NCBI GenBank assembly: GCA_015057505.1
Contig: SVEG01000004.1
Coordinates: forward strand, 1 to 64,000
Reading direction: 5' to 3'
DNA length: 64,000 nt
From: Lachnospiraceae bacterium
Lineage (GTDB): Bacteria; Bacillota; Clostridia; Lachnospirales; Lachnospiraceae
Position 1 is the first letter of the stretch; the number at the start of each line of letters is the position of its first letter. Below, piece by piece: positions 9,583 to 19,351 of the stretch. The notes under the pieces were generated by a model. The model did no database searches, was not told the origin of the DNA, and saw only the letters and a program-made list of their open reading frames with translations. The position numbers and the translations under genes are program-made.

Positions 9583-10962
9583 ATGAAAGCTATAACAGTT
9601 TCAGACATATTAATTGCGACAAAAGGAACACTTATAAGAGGTAACAAGACACAGAGAATAACTGATGTATGTATTGATTCCAAGAGTATTCCGAGTGAGG
9701 CAACACTTTTTATTCCGCTTAAGGGCGAAAGAGTTGATGCACATAAGTTTATTGATAATGCAATCGAAAACGGTGCAATAGGTTGCATTGTGTCTGATTT
9801 ATTAAAAGTACCTGAGAATGTACAGATTGTTATTGAAGTTGCAGACACTAAGAAAGCACTTCAGGATATAGGAGCATATTACCGTAAAACAAGGGATATT
9901 AAGCTTGTTGGAGTTACCGGAAGCGTTGGTAAAACTACAACAAGAGAACTTACGGCAGCAGCACTTATGGCAATCGGCAGAGAGAATGTATATCAGACTC
10001 TAGGTAATCGTAACAGTCAGACGGGTGTTCCGCTTACTCTTTGTGATATCGCTGATGAGAAGCTTGGCGTTATCGAGCTTGGAATTAGCGAAGAGGGTGA
10101 AATGGATATACTAACCGAGATGGCAGAACTTGATGCTGCGATTATTACGGTTATCGGTGTGGCGCATATTCAGCAGTTAAAGTCGCAAGAGAATATCTGT
10201 CGCGAGAAAATGGCAATTACCAAAGGACTTAAGGCAGATGGTTGTATTTTAATCAACGGAGATGACCAGTTCCAGAGAGATTATCGTTCAAAGCTTAATC
10301 ATAAGTCATATCTTTACGGAACTGCAGAAGATTGCGATTTTAGGGCGACAGACATTAAGCAGCAGGCAGACGGCATGAGCTTTAATTTTCATGCTGAAGG
10401 TAAGGTGTATGAAGCATATATTCCCATTATGGGCATGCATAATGTCGTAAATGCTACAGCGGCACTTGGCGCGGCATGTGTGCTCGGTGTTGATGTTAAT
10501 GAGGCAATTAAGTCAATTGCAGATTTTAAGGGCGTTAAGATGCGCCAACAGATACTGGAAAAGAACGGTTTTACTGTTATAGATGATTCATATAATGCCA
10601 ATCCGGATTCTATGAAAGCAGGGCTTAAGGTACTTGCAGATTATGAGTTAAAGACCTGTGGTCGCAAAATTGCGCTTCTTGCGGATATGAAGGAACTCGG
10701 TGATGACGAGGTGCATTATCATGAGGAGATTGGCGGATTTGCGGCAGGAATGCCTATAGATATGCTACTTACGGTGGGAACACTGGCAGAAAGCATAGGT
10801 AAGATTTGTAGGACTAAAAATAAGTCTATAATAACAATTCATTTTGATGACAATGCACAGGCGTCAGAGTATCTTAATACCAAATTAAAAGCAGGCGATA
10901 TTCTGTATGTCAAAGGTTCCAGAAGCATGGCTCTTGATGAAGTTGTTAAAGCTTTAAAATAA
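9583..10962 (+). CDS. murF: UDP-MurNAc-tripeptide:D-Ala-D-Ala ligase
   Basis: MurF joins D-Ala-D-Ala to the UDP-MurNAc-tripeptide, the last cytoplasmic step of precursor assembly. The 459-residue protein has a P-loop 'GVTGSVGKTT' near residue 110, 'LGNRNSQTGVPLTL' and the MurF-typical 'DDSYNANPDSMKAGL' near 330. A GAGGCAGG site precedes the ATG by about nine bases. It sits 22 bases after the first MurE-like gene and 57 bases before the second, so substrate maker and user would be produced together. Confidence 0.95.
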   Translation: MKAITVSDILIATKGTLIRGNKTQRITDVCIDSKSIPSEATLFIPLKGERVDAHKFIDNAIENGAIGCIVSDLLKVPENVQIVIEVADTKKALQDIGAYYRKTRDIKLVGVTGSVGKTTTRELTAAALMAIGRENVYQTLGNRNSQTGVPLTLCDIADEKLGVIELGISEEGEMDILTEMAELDAAIITVIGVAHIQQLKSQENICREKMAITKGLKADGCILINGDDQFQRDYRSKLNHKSYLYGTAEDCDFRATDIKQQADGMSFNFHAEGKVYEAYIPIMGMHNVVNATAALGAACVLGVDVNEAIKSIADFKGVKMRQQILEKNGFTVIDDSYNANPDSMKAGLKVLADYELKTCGRKIALLADMKELGDDEVHYHEEIGGFAAGMPIDMLLTVGTLAESIGKICRTKNKSIITIHFDDNAQASEYLNTKLKAGDILYVKGSRSMALDEVVKALK

Positions 10963-10986
10963 TCGAAATTTGGACGCGTTTTTCTG

Positions 10987-11005
10987 CATATACTTGTAAA
11001 AAAAG
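10987..11005 (+). promoter_or_regulatory. 19-bp motif upstream of the second MurE-like gene (possible sporulation-sigma promoter)
   Basis: CATATACTTGTAAAAAAAG is identical to bases 40417-40435 upstream of the LysM-GH18 gene. CATATACTT resembles the -10 boxes of SigE/SigK-type promoters (CATA...). GAAATTT lies about 15 bases before it as a weak -35. The promoter role is inference; the shared sequence is observed. Confidence 0.35.
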
Positions 11006-11019
11006 CAGGAACGTTCAAT

Positions 11020-12495
11020 ATGAAAATCAAAGACCTTTTTAAAAATACACCTTATTTTGTTTTACAGGGCAGTGAAGATATAGAAGTAACGGAAATTTGT
11101 GATAATTCAGCAAAATGCAAACGGGGAGCTCTTTTCATAAGTATTATGGGGGAAAAGGTTGACGGGCACGACTATATAGAAAAGGCTGTTGCAAACGGTG
11201 CCGTTGCTGTTGTGGTTGAGGATTTGAGTAAAATTGTATATTTGACCGATAAGGAAGTTTTGCTTATTCTTGTTGATAATACAAGAAAGAGTTTTTCGCA
11301 TCTGTGTGCTGCATGGTTTGGGTACCCTTCGGCCAAACTTATTACTGTCGGAATTACAGGAACAAAAGGTAAAACTTCGACAGCGTACATGACAAAAAGT
11401 ATCTTTGAGGCAGCAGGCTATAAGACAGGACTTATAGGTACTGTTGAGGTATTTGATGGTAGGGAGCCTGTAGGCAATGTAAATACTACACCCTCTGCCT
11501 ATGATATACAGCATGCCCTGGCAAGAATGGTTGCAAATGGCTGCAGAGCAGTTGTTATGGAAGTTTCTTCGCAGGGGATGAAGCATTATCGCTGTGATGC
11601 AATCAGGTTTGACGTAGGTGCATTTACTAATCTTAAACCCGACCACATAGGTGCGGGCGAACATAAGGATTTTTTTGAATACAGGGCATGTAAGAGCAGA
11701 CTTTTTAAGCAGTGCAGAATTGGTGTATTTAATGCAGACGATGAGCAGGTTAGCAGAATACAGGAAAGTCATACTTGTAGAATAAGAGAATATTCGGTAT
11801 TCGGCAAGTCCGATTATCAACTTCGTAATATCAGAAAATACAGTGAAAATGACCATGTAGGTATGCAGTTTGATTTCAAGGGTTATCCTGTGAAATTACC
11901 GTATCCGGGATTTTTTAATCTGTATAACGCACTTTGTGCGGCAACAATTGCATCAGAGTGTGACATATCAAGAGAAGATATTGCAAAAGGTCTTGAATCA
12001 GCAAGAATTAACGGAAGGTGCGAATGGATTCCTGTATCCGACAGATTTTCTGTTATGCTTGATTACGCACATAATGCAATGAGCCTTAAAGTACTTCTTA
12101 AAACTCTCAGAGAATATAAACCCAAGCGGCTTGTGTGTATATTCGGATGCGGAGGCAACCGTTCAAAACTTCGTCGTTTTGAGATGGGTGAGGTGTCGGG
12201 AGAACTTGCGGATTATACGATAATTACTTCTGATAATCCGAGAGACGAGGAACCGCTTGAGATAATAGCAGACATTGTAACAGGAATTGAGAAGACAGAT
12301 GGCAAATATACTGTGATTGCAGACAGGGCAAAAGCCATAGAACATGCAATAAAGACGGCCTTAGACGGTGATGTTATTGTAATTGCCGGTAAGGGCCATG
12401 AAACATATCAGGAAATAAAAGGAATTCGTTTCCCTATGGATGACAGAATCCTTATAAAAAAAGCAAAGGAGGATACTAAGGATAATGTATGCTGA
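11020..12495 (+). CDS. MurE-like UDP-MurNAc-tripeptide synthetase, second copy
   Basis: This is a second 491-residue Mur ligase with the same layout as the gene at 8052: P-loop 'GITGTKGKTS' near residue 111, 'EVSSQGM', 'FTNLKPDHIGAGEH', the lysine-bearing 'ACKSRLFKQC', 'DNPR' at 405-408 and 'GKGHETYQEIKG' at the end. Both copies therefore carry the DAP-type specificity motif. It has its own short upstream region with a GCAGGA site and a motif shared with a probable spore gene, so it might be expressed at another time, for example in spore cortex synthesis; this is inference. Its stop lies inside the start of priA (eleven-base overlap). Other options are a different third residue or a redundant copy. 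Confidence 0.83.
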   Translation: MKIKDLFKNTPYFVLQGSEDIEVTEICDNSAKCKRGALFISIMGEKVDGHDYIEKAVANGAVAVVVEDLSKIVYLTDKEVLLILVDNTRKSFSHLCAAWFGYPSAKLITVGITGTKGKTSTAYMTKSIFEAAGYKTGLIGTVEVFDGREPVGNVNTTPSAYDIQHALARMVANGCRAVVMEVSSQGMKHYRCDAIRFDVGAFTNLKPDHIGAGEHKDFFEYRACKSRLFKQCRIGVFNADDEQVSRIQESHTCRIREYSVFGKSDYQLRNIRKYSENDHVGMQFDFKGYPVKLPYPGFFNLYNALCAATIASECDISREDIAKGLESARINGRCEWIPVSDRFSVMLDYAHNAMSLKVLLKTLREYKPKRLVCIFGCGGNRSKLRRFEMGEVSGELADYTIITSDNPRDEEPLEIIADIVTGIEKTDGKYTVIADRAKAIEHAIKTALDGDVIVIAGKGHETYQEIKGIRFPMDDRILIKKAKEDTKDNVC

Positions 12496-14725
12496 TGTAA
12501 TAGTTGATATATCGCATGAAAGTCTCGACAGAGTTTTTTTATATCGCATACCCGATGAAATACTGCCCGACGTGGCAATCGGAAGTCCCGTAAAGTTCCC
12601 CTTTGGCAAGGGGAACAGGGTTACGGAAGGTTATGTTGTAGATATTCTTTCGACATCCGATTACCCTGAAGATAAAATAAAATATCTTATAGGGTTGCGT
12701 GACGGAGCAGTTTCAATAGAATCGCAGCTTATTAATCTTGCGGCGTGGATGAAAAATACTTATGGTTCAACAATGATTCAGGCACTTAAAACCGTTATTC
12801 CAATAAAAAATGAAGTGCGTCACAAGGAGGATAAAACGATAATTCTTAATTGTGACGATAAAAAGGCAGAAGAATTCTTAAAGCTTTGTATCAGTAAAAA
12901 ATATAAGGCTAAGGAGAGACTTCTTGCAGAACTGATAAAAGAAAAGAGTCTGCCGTACGAGCTTGTAACTCAGAAATTAAACATTTCACAGAGTACATTA
13001 AAATCACTTGAATCAGATAATATTATTGTTGTACGTGCAGATATTAAATACAGGAATCCGGCAGACGAAAAGGCTGTATCTGATACAGGATTCGGACGGC
13101 CATATGATGTTAAAAACCTAACTAAGTCACAACAGGAAGTCGCAGACTCAATAATGGCAGATTATATTGACGGAGCTACTAAACCGTCACTTATACATGG
13201 TGTTACCGGAAGCGGTAAGACGGAAGTATACATGGAGCTTGTGAGTAAGATGCAAATGCTTGGAAAGCAATCAATTGTACTTATTCCGGAGATTGCACTT
13301 ACGTATCAGACAATAATCCGCTTTTACAAGCGTTTTGGAGACAGGGTATCGATAATTCATTCCAGAATGTCGCAGGGCGAGAAGTACGACCAGTTTGAAC
13401 GTGCGAAAAAAGGCGAAATCGACATAATGATAGGACCGCGCTCGGCACTTTTTACACCATTTGCGGACATCGGATTAATTATAATAGATGAAGAACACGA
13501 GGCAACCTATAAGAGTGAGACAACACCCAAGTATCATGCAAGAGAGGTTGCTTTTGAGAGAGCAAGGGTTTCGGATGGAATTGTAGTGCTTGGCTCGGCA
13601 ACACCATCCATGGAATCATATTATAACGCCTCGTGCGGTAACTATAATTTGTATAGCCTGGCAGAAAGAATCGGGACAAGCACGCTTCCGGAGGTGACGG
13701 TTGTTGATTTAAGAGAAGAACTTAAAGTCGGTAACCGATCTATGTTCAGTGCTAATCTTAGGGAAGCGATACAGGAAAGACTTGACAGAAAAGAGCAAAC
13801 AATGCTTTTTATTAACAGGAGAGGTTATGCGGGATTTGTGTCGTGTCGCTCGTGTGGTGAGGCGATTAAATGTCCGCACTGTGACGTGAGTCTGACCTAT
13901 CACAATAACAAGAGGCTTATTTGCCATTATTGTAATTATAATATTCCGATGCCGGACAAGTGTCCTAAGTGCGCATCAAAGTTCATAGGAACCTTCGGAA
14001 CGGGAACACAAAAGCTTGAAGAAGCGACAATTTCGGCATTTCCGGGGGCGAGAGTGCTGCGAATGGATATGGACACAACTTCGGGAAAGGATGGACACGA
14101 GAAGATATTATCCGCTTTTGCCAATCATGAGGCAGATATCCTTATCGGAACCCAGATGATTGTAAAAGGGCATGATTTTTCGAATGTAACCCTTGTCGGA
14201 ATAATCGCGGCAGATATGTCACTTTTTGAAAATGATTACAGAAGTGCTGAGAGGACATTCCAACTTCTTACACAGGCAGCAGGCAGGGCCGGACGAGGTG
14301 ATAAGCCGGGACAGGTTATAATTCAGACCTATAAGCCTGAGCATTATGCAATACAGGCAGCTTCAGCACAGGATTATGAAGAGTTTTATGAAACAGAGCT
14401 TTCCTACAGGAGACTTGTTAATTATCCACCGTATCTGCATATGCTGGTTATATTTATATCTTCCCCAAGTATTGCGGAATGTGGTACAATGGCAGAGATA
14501 TTAGCAAAAACAGTGCAGGATTATGGTGATTACACGGTTATAGGTCCGGCAGAAGCTACAATAGCCAAGAAACAGGACCGATACCGTAAGGTTATCTGGT
14601 GTAAGCACGCAGATGTAAATGCGCTTAAAGAGCTTATGAATGCACTTGAAGCGGTAATTAAAAATAATACGGAGCTTAAGAACTGTAATGTGCAGTTTGA
14701 TTTAGATCCGATGAGTATGTATTAA
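12485..14725 (+). CDS. priA: Primosomal protein N', replication-restart helicase
   Basis: PriA reloads the replisome at stalled forks. The 746-residue protein has the N-terminal 3'-end-binding domain, Walker A '[12 protein letters not shown]' near 239, the 'DEEH' Walker B, and eight zinc-binding cysteines in four CxxC pairs (from '[13 protein letters not shown]' to 'CPKCAS', about 455-500) within the helicase core. AAAGGAGG lies about ten bases before the ATG, inside the 3' end of the upstream ligase gene. It opens the conserved run priA-def-fmt-rsmB-rlmN-prpC-prkC-rsgA-rpe-thiN known in many Firmicutes. Confidence 0.96.
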   Translation: MYADVIVDISHESLDRVFLYRIPDEILPDVAIGSPVKFPFGKGNRVTEGYVVDILSTSDYPEDKIKYLIGLRDGAVSIESQLINLAAWMKNTYGSTMIQALKTVIPIKNEVRHKEDKTIILNCDDKKAEEFLKLCISKKYKAKERLLAELIKEKSLPYELVTQKLNISQSTLKSLESDNIIVVRADIKYRNPADEKAVSDTGFGRPYDVKNLTKSQQEVADSIMADYIDGATKPSLIHGVTGSGKTEVYMELVSKMQMLGKQSIVLIPEIALTYQTIIRFYKRFGDRVSIIHSRMSQGEKYDQFERAKKGEIDIMIGPRSALFTPFADIGLIIIDEEHEATYKSETTPKYHAREVAFERARVSDGIVVLGSATPSMESYYNASCGNYNLYSLAERIGTSTLPEVTVVDLREELKVGNRSMFSANLREAIQERLDRKEQTMLFINRRGYAGFVSCRSCGEAIKCPHCDVSLTYHNNKRLICHYCNYNIPMPDKCPKCASKFIGTFGTGTQKLEEATISAFPGARVLRMDMDTTSGKDGHEKILSAFANHEADILIGTQMIVKGHDFSNVTLVGIIAADMSLFENDYRSAERTFQLLTQAAGRAGRGDKPGQVIIQTYKPEHYAIQAASAQDYEEFYETELSYRRLVNYPPYLHMLVIFISSPSIAECGTMAEILAKTVQDYGDYTVIGPAEATIAKKQDRYRKVIWCKHADVNALKELMNALEAVIKNNTELKNCNVQFDLDPMSMY

Positions 14726-14753
14726 ACAAAAGTTGATAAGAGAGGAAAAAGAG

Positions 14754-15251
14754 ATGGCAATCAGAAATATCAGAGAAGAAGGCGACGAATTATTAAGAAA
14801 GATTTCAAGACCCGTAACGGAGATGACGGAGCGTATCGATACGTTAATCGATGACATGCTTGATACGATGTACGAGGCAGAAGGTGTGGGACTTGCGGCA
14901 CCGCAGGTAGGAATTCTTCGCAGAATCTTTGTTGTTGATATAGGAGAAGGCCCTATTGTAATGATTAATCCGGAGATTATTGAGACTTCAGGAGAACAGG
15001 AAGGACCCGAAGGCTGTCTTAGTGTTCCCGGGTTTCAGGGTACTGTAATTAGACCAAATTATGTTAAAATGAAAGGACTTAACCGTAAAATGAAGCCTTT
15101 TACAATAGAAGCGGAGGAATTTCTTGCGAGAGCACTTTGCCATGAATTTGATCATCTTAACGGAATTCTTTATATTGATAAAGTTGAAGGTGAGGTTTAC
15201 AGAGTTTCTGAAGCCGATGAAGAAGATTACGAAGAGTTTACGGAGGAGTAA
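14754..15251 (+). CDS. def: Peptide deformylase
   Basis: This metalloenzyme removes the formyl group from new proteins. The 165 residues contain all three signature motifs: '[10 protein letters not shown]' near 44, 'EGCLSVPG' near 86 with the metal cysteine, and 'HEFDHLNG' near 130 with the two metal histidines. The ATG at 14754 follows AGAGAGGAAAAAG; the track start at TTG 14733 precedes this site and is rejected. The acidic tail is normal. It is coupled to fmt two bases downstream, whose product adds the formyl group that Def removes. Confidence 0.95.
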   Translation: MAIRNIREEGDELLRKISRPVTEMTERIDTLIDDMLDTMYEAEGVGLAAPQVGILRRIFVVDIGEGPIVMINPEIIETSGEQEGPEGCLSVPGFQGTVIRPNYVKMKGLNRKMKPFTIEAEEFLARALCHEFDHLNGILYIDKVEGEVYRVSEADEEDYEEFTEE

Positions 15252-15252
15252 A

Positions 15253-16206
15253 ATGAGAGTTATATTTATGGGAACGCCTGATTTTTCAGTGCCTACATTA
15301 AGAACACTTGCAGAATCGGATAACGAAGTAATTGCTGTATATACACAGCCGGACAAGCCCAAGGGGCGCGGTCATGCAATGCAGTTTACACCTGTTAAGG
15401 AATGTGCGCTTGAATACAATATTCCTGTATATCAGCCTAATCGTGTACGTGATGTTATGTGTATTGAAGAGATAAGAGAGATGGCTCCCGATGTGATTAT
15501 TGTTGTTGCATATGGTCAGATTTTACCCAAGGAGCTTCTTGAAATACCGACATACGGATGTATTAATGTGCATGCATCACTCCTTCCAAAATACAGAGGA
15601 GCAGCGCCCATACAGTGGACGGTTATTGACGGTGAAGAATTTACCGGTGTTACGGCCATGCAGATGGATGTCGGCCTTGATACGGGAGATATGCTTGAAA
15701 AAATAATCGTTCCGATTGAAAAAGACGAAACAGGCGGAAGTCTTCACGACAAATTGTCGGTGCTCGGCGGCGATATAATTTTAAATGTTTTTGAAAAAAT
15801 AAAAAATGGAACGCTTACAAGGGAAAAACAGGATGACGAAGTAGCTACTTACTGCGGAAAGCTTGATAAAACCATGGGGCTTCTTGATTTTAGTAAGCCT
15901 GCGTTGCAATTAGAAAGACTTATTCGCGGATTAAATCCCTGGCCTTGTGCATATACTAGTCTTGACGGCAAAAATTTAAAGCTTTGGAAAGCATATGTTG
16001 TTGGTTTTGATGAATTACAGGATGTAGAGCATATTGATGACTCGGAATATGGTACAATCCTTAAAGTAACAAAGAATGCCATTATGGTTAAAGCTATGGA
16101 CGGAATGCTTTCGATTACAGAGTTACAGCTTGAAGGCAAAAAAAGAATGGATGCCGCAGATTTTATCAGAGGTTATCAGGCACTTGAAGGCAAGGTGCTC
16201 GGTTAG
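15253..16206 (+). CDS. fmt: Methionyl-tRNA formyltransferase
   Basis: Fmt formylates initiator Met-tRNA using 10-formyl-tetrahydrofolate. The 317-residue protein starts 'MRVIFMGTPDFSVP' and has the catalytic 'HASLLPKYRGAAPIQ' segment near 105-120; the C-terminal OB-fold domain is complete. The true start is the ATG at 15253, after GGAGG in the def stop region. The track ORF runs 43 codons further upstream inside def and is not used. Confidence 0.96.
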   Translation: MRVIFMGTPDFSVPTLRTLAESDNEVIAVYTQPDKPKGRGHAMQFTPVKECALEYNIPVYQPNRVRDVMCIEEIREMAPDVIIVVAYGQILPKELLEIPTYGCINVHASLLPKYRGAAPIQWTVIDGEEFTGVTAMQMDVGLDTGDMLEKIIVPIEKDETGGSLHDKLSVLGGDIILNVFEKIKNGTLTREKQDDEVATYCGKLDKTMGLLDFSKPALQLERLIRGLNPWPCAYTSLDGKNLKLWKAYVVGFDELQDVEHIDDSEYGTILKVTKNAIMVKAMDGMLSITELQLEGKKRMDAADFIRGYQALEGKVLG

Positions 16207-16233
16207 TTTTTGTAAACAACGGAGGTAGACTTT

Positions 16234-16950
16234 ATGTTGAGCGGTTTTGGCATGTATCCGTATTTTTTTGATCCGACATATATTTTGATACTTGCAGGTA
16301 TTGTTGTTTCTCTTTTGGCACAGGCCAAAGTGAAAAGTTCGTTTGCAAAGTATTCGGCAGTGTACTCAAGACGCGGAATGAATGCGGCTGAGGTTGCTGA
16401 GGCGATTCTTCATGCAAACGGTATATATGATGTGGGTATTGAGCATGTTTCTGGTAATTTGACAGATCATTATGATCCTAAGAGCAGAGTTCTCAGATTA
16501 TCTGATTCAACTTTCCGTTCAACTTCGGTTGCAGCAATCGGTGTTGCAGCGCATGAATGCGGGCACGCAATTCAGCACGCCAATTCATATATACCGCTTA
16601 CGATTAGAACAACGATTGTACCGATAGTTAACATCGGTTCAACGATTTCATGGCCACTTATACTTATAGGCGTCTTATTTAGTTGGAATCAGACACTCAT
16701 TAATCTCGGAATTATTATGTTTTTAGGTGTTGTTTTGTTTCAACTTATAACGCTGCCGGTTGAGTTTAATGCTTCAAACAGGGCGATTGCGGCACTTTCA
16801 GGACAGAATTTACTTTATGAGGACGAGGTTACTCAGGCAAAAAAAGTATTATCAGCCGCGGCTTTGACATATGTTGCAGCGGCAGCTTCGTCCATTTTAC
16901 AGTTACTTAGATTATTAATTTTATTCGGAGGGCGCAGAAGAAATGATTAA
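16234..16950 (+). CDS. Membrane zinc metallopeptidase, YugP family
   Basis: This 238-residue protein of the neutral zinc metallopeptidase family (YugP-like) has an N-terminal membrane segment, the zinc motif 'AAHECGHAIQHA' near residue 106, and two or three further hydrophobic helices. The Glu of HExxH-type HECGH is the expected catalyst. Its substrate is unknown. GGAGG lies upstream of the ATG at 16234 and its stop overlaps the rsmB start. In many Clostridia it sits in this same place between fmt and rsmB, which suggests co-expression but not a shared pathway. Confidence 0.88.
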   Translation: MLSGFGMYPYFFDPTYILILAGIVVSLLAQAKVKSSFAKYSAVYSRRGMNAAEVAEAILHANGIYDVGIEHVSGNLTDHYDPKSRVLRLSDSTFRSTSVAAIGVAAHECGHAIQHANSYIPLTIRTTIVPIVNIGSTISWPLILIGVLFSWNQTLINLGIIMFLGVVLFQLITLPVEFNASNRAIAALSGQNLLYEDEVTQAKKVLSAAALTYVAAAASSILQLLRLLILFGGRRRND

Positions 16951-18277
16951 CAGGTCTGTTAATACGCGCGAGGCAGTTTTTGACGGTCTTATGGCTATAC
17001 TTGAAAAAGGTCAGTACAGTCATATTGTCATGAGCCATATCCTTAACAAATACAGCTATCTTGAGAAACAGGATAGAGCCTTTATCACAAGACTTATGTC
17101 CGGTGTACTTGAAAATGTATATCTTCTTGATGATATTATTGATAAGCATTCCAAAACTAAGACCATAAAAATGAAGCCTGTAATCCGCATGATACTCAGG
17201 ATGGGTGTTTATCAGATATATTTTATGGACGGTGTCAAGAATTTTGCGGCGATTAATGAAGCAGTTAATCTGGCCAAGAAAAGAGGATTTAAGAATCTTT
17301 CAGGTTTTGTAAACGGTGTTTTGCGTTCTGTTGAGAGAGATTTTGCAGATTATAAGTTTCCAGACAAGCTTTCTATAAGATACTCCATGCCCGAATGGCT
17401 TGTTAATACATGGACAAATGCTTACGGAGAAGAAAAGACGGAAGAGATAATAAAAGGTTTTTCTAAAGGTGATGGCGTAGTCGCACGAATGAATCTTTCA
17501 AAGGGTAAAAGCAGGGAAGAGATTCTTAACGCATTAAATGAAGAAAATGTATCATATTCAGAAGTAAAAGAACTTCTTGAAGCAATAATTTTGACAGGCT
17601 TTGATTCATTAGCGGACATAACAATGTTTAATGAAGGCTATATACTTATACAGGATATAAGTTCAATACTTGTAGCACATGCCGCGGCACCGAAGCAGGG
17701 AGACGATGTACTTGATGTATGTGCTGCACCCGGAGGTAAAAGCTTACATATTGCAGATATGCTTAACGGTAGCGGACATGTAGAGGCAAGGGACAAAACA
17801 GAATATAAGGCAGATCTTATCAGGGAGAATCTTTTTAAGACGGGTTTCGATAATATGTCTGTTGATGTATGGGATGCTACAGAGCCTGATTATAGTCTTA
17901 ATGATAAGCTTGATATAGTTATTGCGGATTTACCTTGCTCGGGACTTGGTGTTCTCGGTAAAAAGCCTGATATCCGTTACAGAATAAAGGAAGAAGATTT
18001 GACTTCGCTTGTTTCTCTTCAGCGAGAGATTTTGTCGGCTGTTTGGCGATACGTGAAAGTCGGCGGATATTTAATATACAGCACATGTACGATTAACCCG
18101 GAAGAAAATGAGAATAATGTTAAATGGATTACGGAGCAGTTTCCGTTTGAACTTACAGGTTTTGAAGGAAATATGCCGTACGTGTCGGACGATGAGAAAG
18201 TTAAGGGAATGGTACAGATATTCCCGAATGAAAATACAGACGGATTTTTTATTGCAAGATTAAAAAGGATTGGTTAA
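16943..18277 (+). CDS. rsmB: 16S rRNA m5C967 methyltransferase
   Basis: RsmB (Sun/Fmu) methylates 16S rRNA using SAM. The 444-residue protein has an N-terminal NusB-like RNA-binding domain (about 1-140), the SAM motif 'CAAPGGKSLH' near 260, 'DLPCSGLGVLGK' near 328 and the catalytic cysteine in 'STCTINPEENE' near 381. The start overlaps the metallopeptidase stop, with GGAGGG upstream, and rlmN begins on the base after its stop. Confidence 0.95.
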   Translation: MINRSVNTREAVFDGLMAILEKGQYSHIVMSHILNKYSYLEKQDRAFITRLMSGVLENVYLLDDIIDKHSKTKTIKMKPVIRMILRMGVYQIYFMDGVKNFAAINEAVNLAKKRGFKNLSGFVNGVLRSVERDFADYKFPDKLSIRYSMPEWLVNTWTNAYGEEKTEEIIKGFSKGDGVVARMNLSKGKSREEILNALNEENVSYSEVKELLEAIILTGFDSLADITMFNEGYILIQDISSILVAHAAAPKQGDDVLDVCAAPGGKSLHIADMLNGSGHVEARDKTEYKADLIRENLFKTGFDNMSVDVWDATEPDYSLNDKLDIVIADLPCSGLGVLGKKPDIRYRIKEEDLTSLVSLQREILSAVWRYVKVGGYLIYSTCTINPEENENNVKWITEQFPFELTGFEGNMPYVSDDEKVKGMVQIFPNENTDGFFIARLKRIG

Positions 18278-19351
18278 ATGAAACCTGATATAAAGTCATA
18301 TACACTTGATGAATTAAAAAATATAATGACAGACGAGCTTGGTGAAAAACCGTTTAGAGCGGCGCAGATTTACAGATGGCTACATGTGGCACTTTGTACA
18401 TCCTTTGACGAGATGACTAATATTTCTGCAGGCTTAAGAGAAAAGCTTAAGGAACATTTTGAACTGAGTGTTCTTGTAAAAGAACAACTTCAGGTATCAA
18501 AGATTGACGGAACAGCCAAATACTTATTTAAGCTTGGTGATGGAAACAGGATTGAGTCAGTACTTATGAAGTACAAGCATGGCAATTCAGTGTGTATTTC
18601 ATCACAGGCAGGCTGTCGTATGGGCTGTAAATTCTGTGCATCCACGCTTGATGGACTTGCAAGGAACCTGCTTCCGGGCGAAATGCTTGACCAGATTTAC
18701 AGAATTCAGGCAGATACAGGAGAACGAGTTGACAATATTGTTATTATGGGATGCGGCGAACCGCTTGATAATTTTGATAATGTTACTAAGTTTCTTAAGA
18801 TGATTTCCGACGAGAACGGTCTTAATATAAGCCAGAGAAACATAACGGTGTCAACATGTGGTCTTGTGCCTAAGATTCGTGAACTTGCGGAACTTAATCT
18901 TCAGATAACACTTGCAATTTCACTTCATGCGCCGAATGACGATATAAGAAAGAACATAATGCCTGTTGCTAATAAATATTCTATAGAGGAACTTCTTTCA
19001 GCCTGTGATTACTATTTTATGAAAACAGGCAGAAGAATTACTTTTGAATACAGTCTTATTAACGGTGTCAATGATTCACTTAAGGAAGCAAGAGAGCTCG
19101 CTGAACGTATAAAACATATTAATAGCCATGTTAATCTTATTCCGATTAACCCGATTAAAGAAAGAAGCTTCAGACAGGGTACACAGGAGGAGATTAGTGA
19201 ATTTAAAAAATTACTTGAAAAAAATAAAATAAATGTTACTATTAGAAGAGAAATGGGAAGGGATATACAGGGAGCCTGCGGACAGTTAAGAAAAAGCTAT
19301 TCAGAGCAGGAAACAAGAACTAATGATGAGAAGGAGGAGGAGATTTTCTGA
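18278..19351 (+). CDS. rlmN: 23S rRNA/tRNA m2A methyltransferase RlmN (radical SAM)
   Basis: RlmN makes 2-methyladenosine in 23S rRNA and some tRNAs. The radical-SAM cluster motif CxxxCxxC is in 'AGCRMGCKFCAS' near residue 112-118, and the methyl-carrying cysteine pair partner is in 'GACGQLRKS' near 334. Length, 357 residues, is normal. The ATG directly follows the rsmB stop. The stop codon shares its last base with the prpC start. Confidence 0.95.
   Translation: MKPDIKSYTLDELKNIMTDELGEKPFRAAQIYRWLHVALCTSFDEMTNISAGLREKLKEHFELSVLVKEQLQVSKIDGTAKYLFKLGDGNRIESVLMKYKHGNSVCISSQAGCRMGCKFCASTLDGLARNLLPGEMLDQIYRIQADTGERVDNIVIMGCGEPLDNFDNVTKFLKMISDENGLNISQRNITVSTCGLVPKIRELAELNLQITLAISLHAPNDDIRKNIMPVANKYSIEELLSACDYYFMKTGRRITFEYSLINGVNDSLKEARELAERIKHINSHVNLIPINPIKERSFRQGTQEEISEFKKLLEKNKINVTIRREMGRDIQGACGQLRKSYSEQETRTNDEKEEEIF

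Noticed and set aside
11107-11856. 249-residue minus-strand ORF
   Set aside because: It lies wholly inside the second MurE-like gene, which has full motifs; composition is rich in Cys/Tyr/Ile as expected of a shadow frame.
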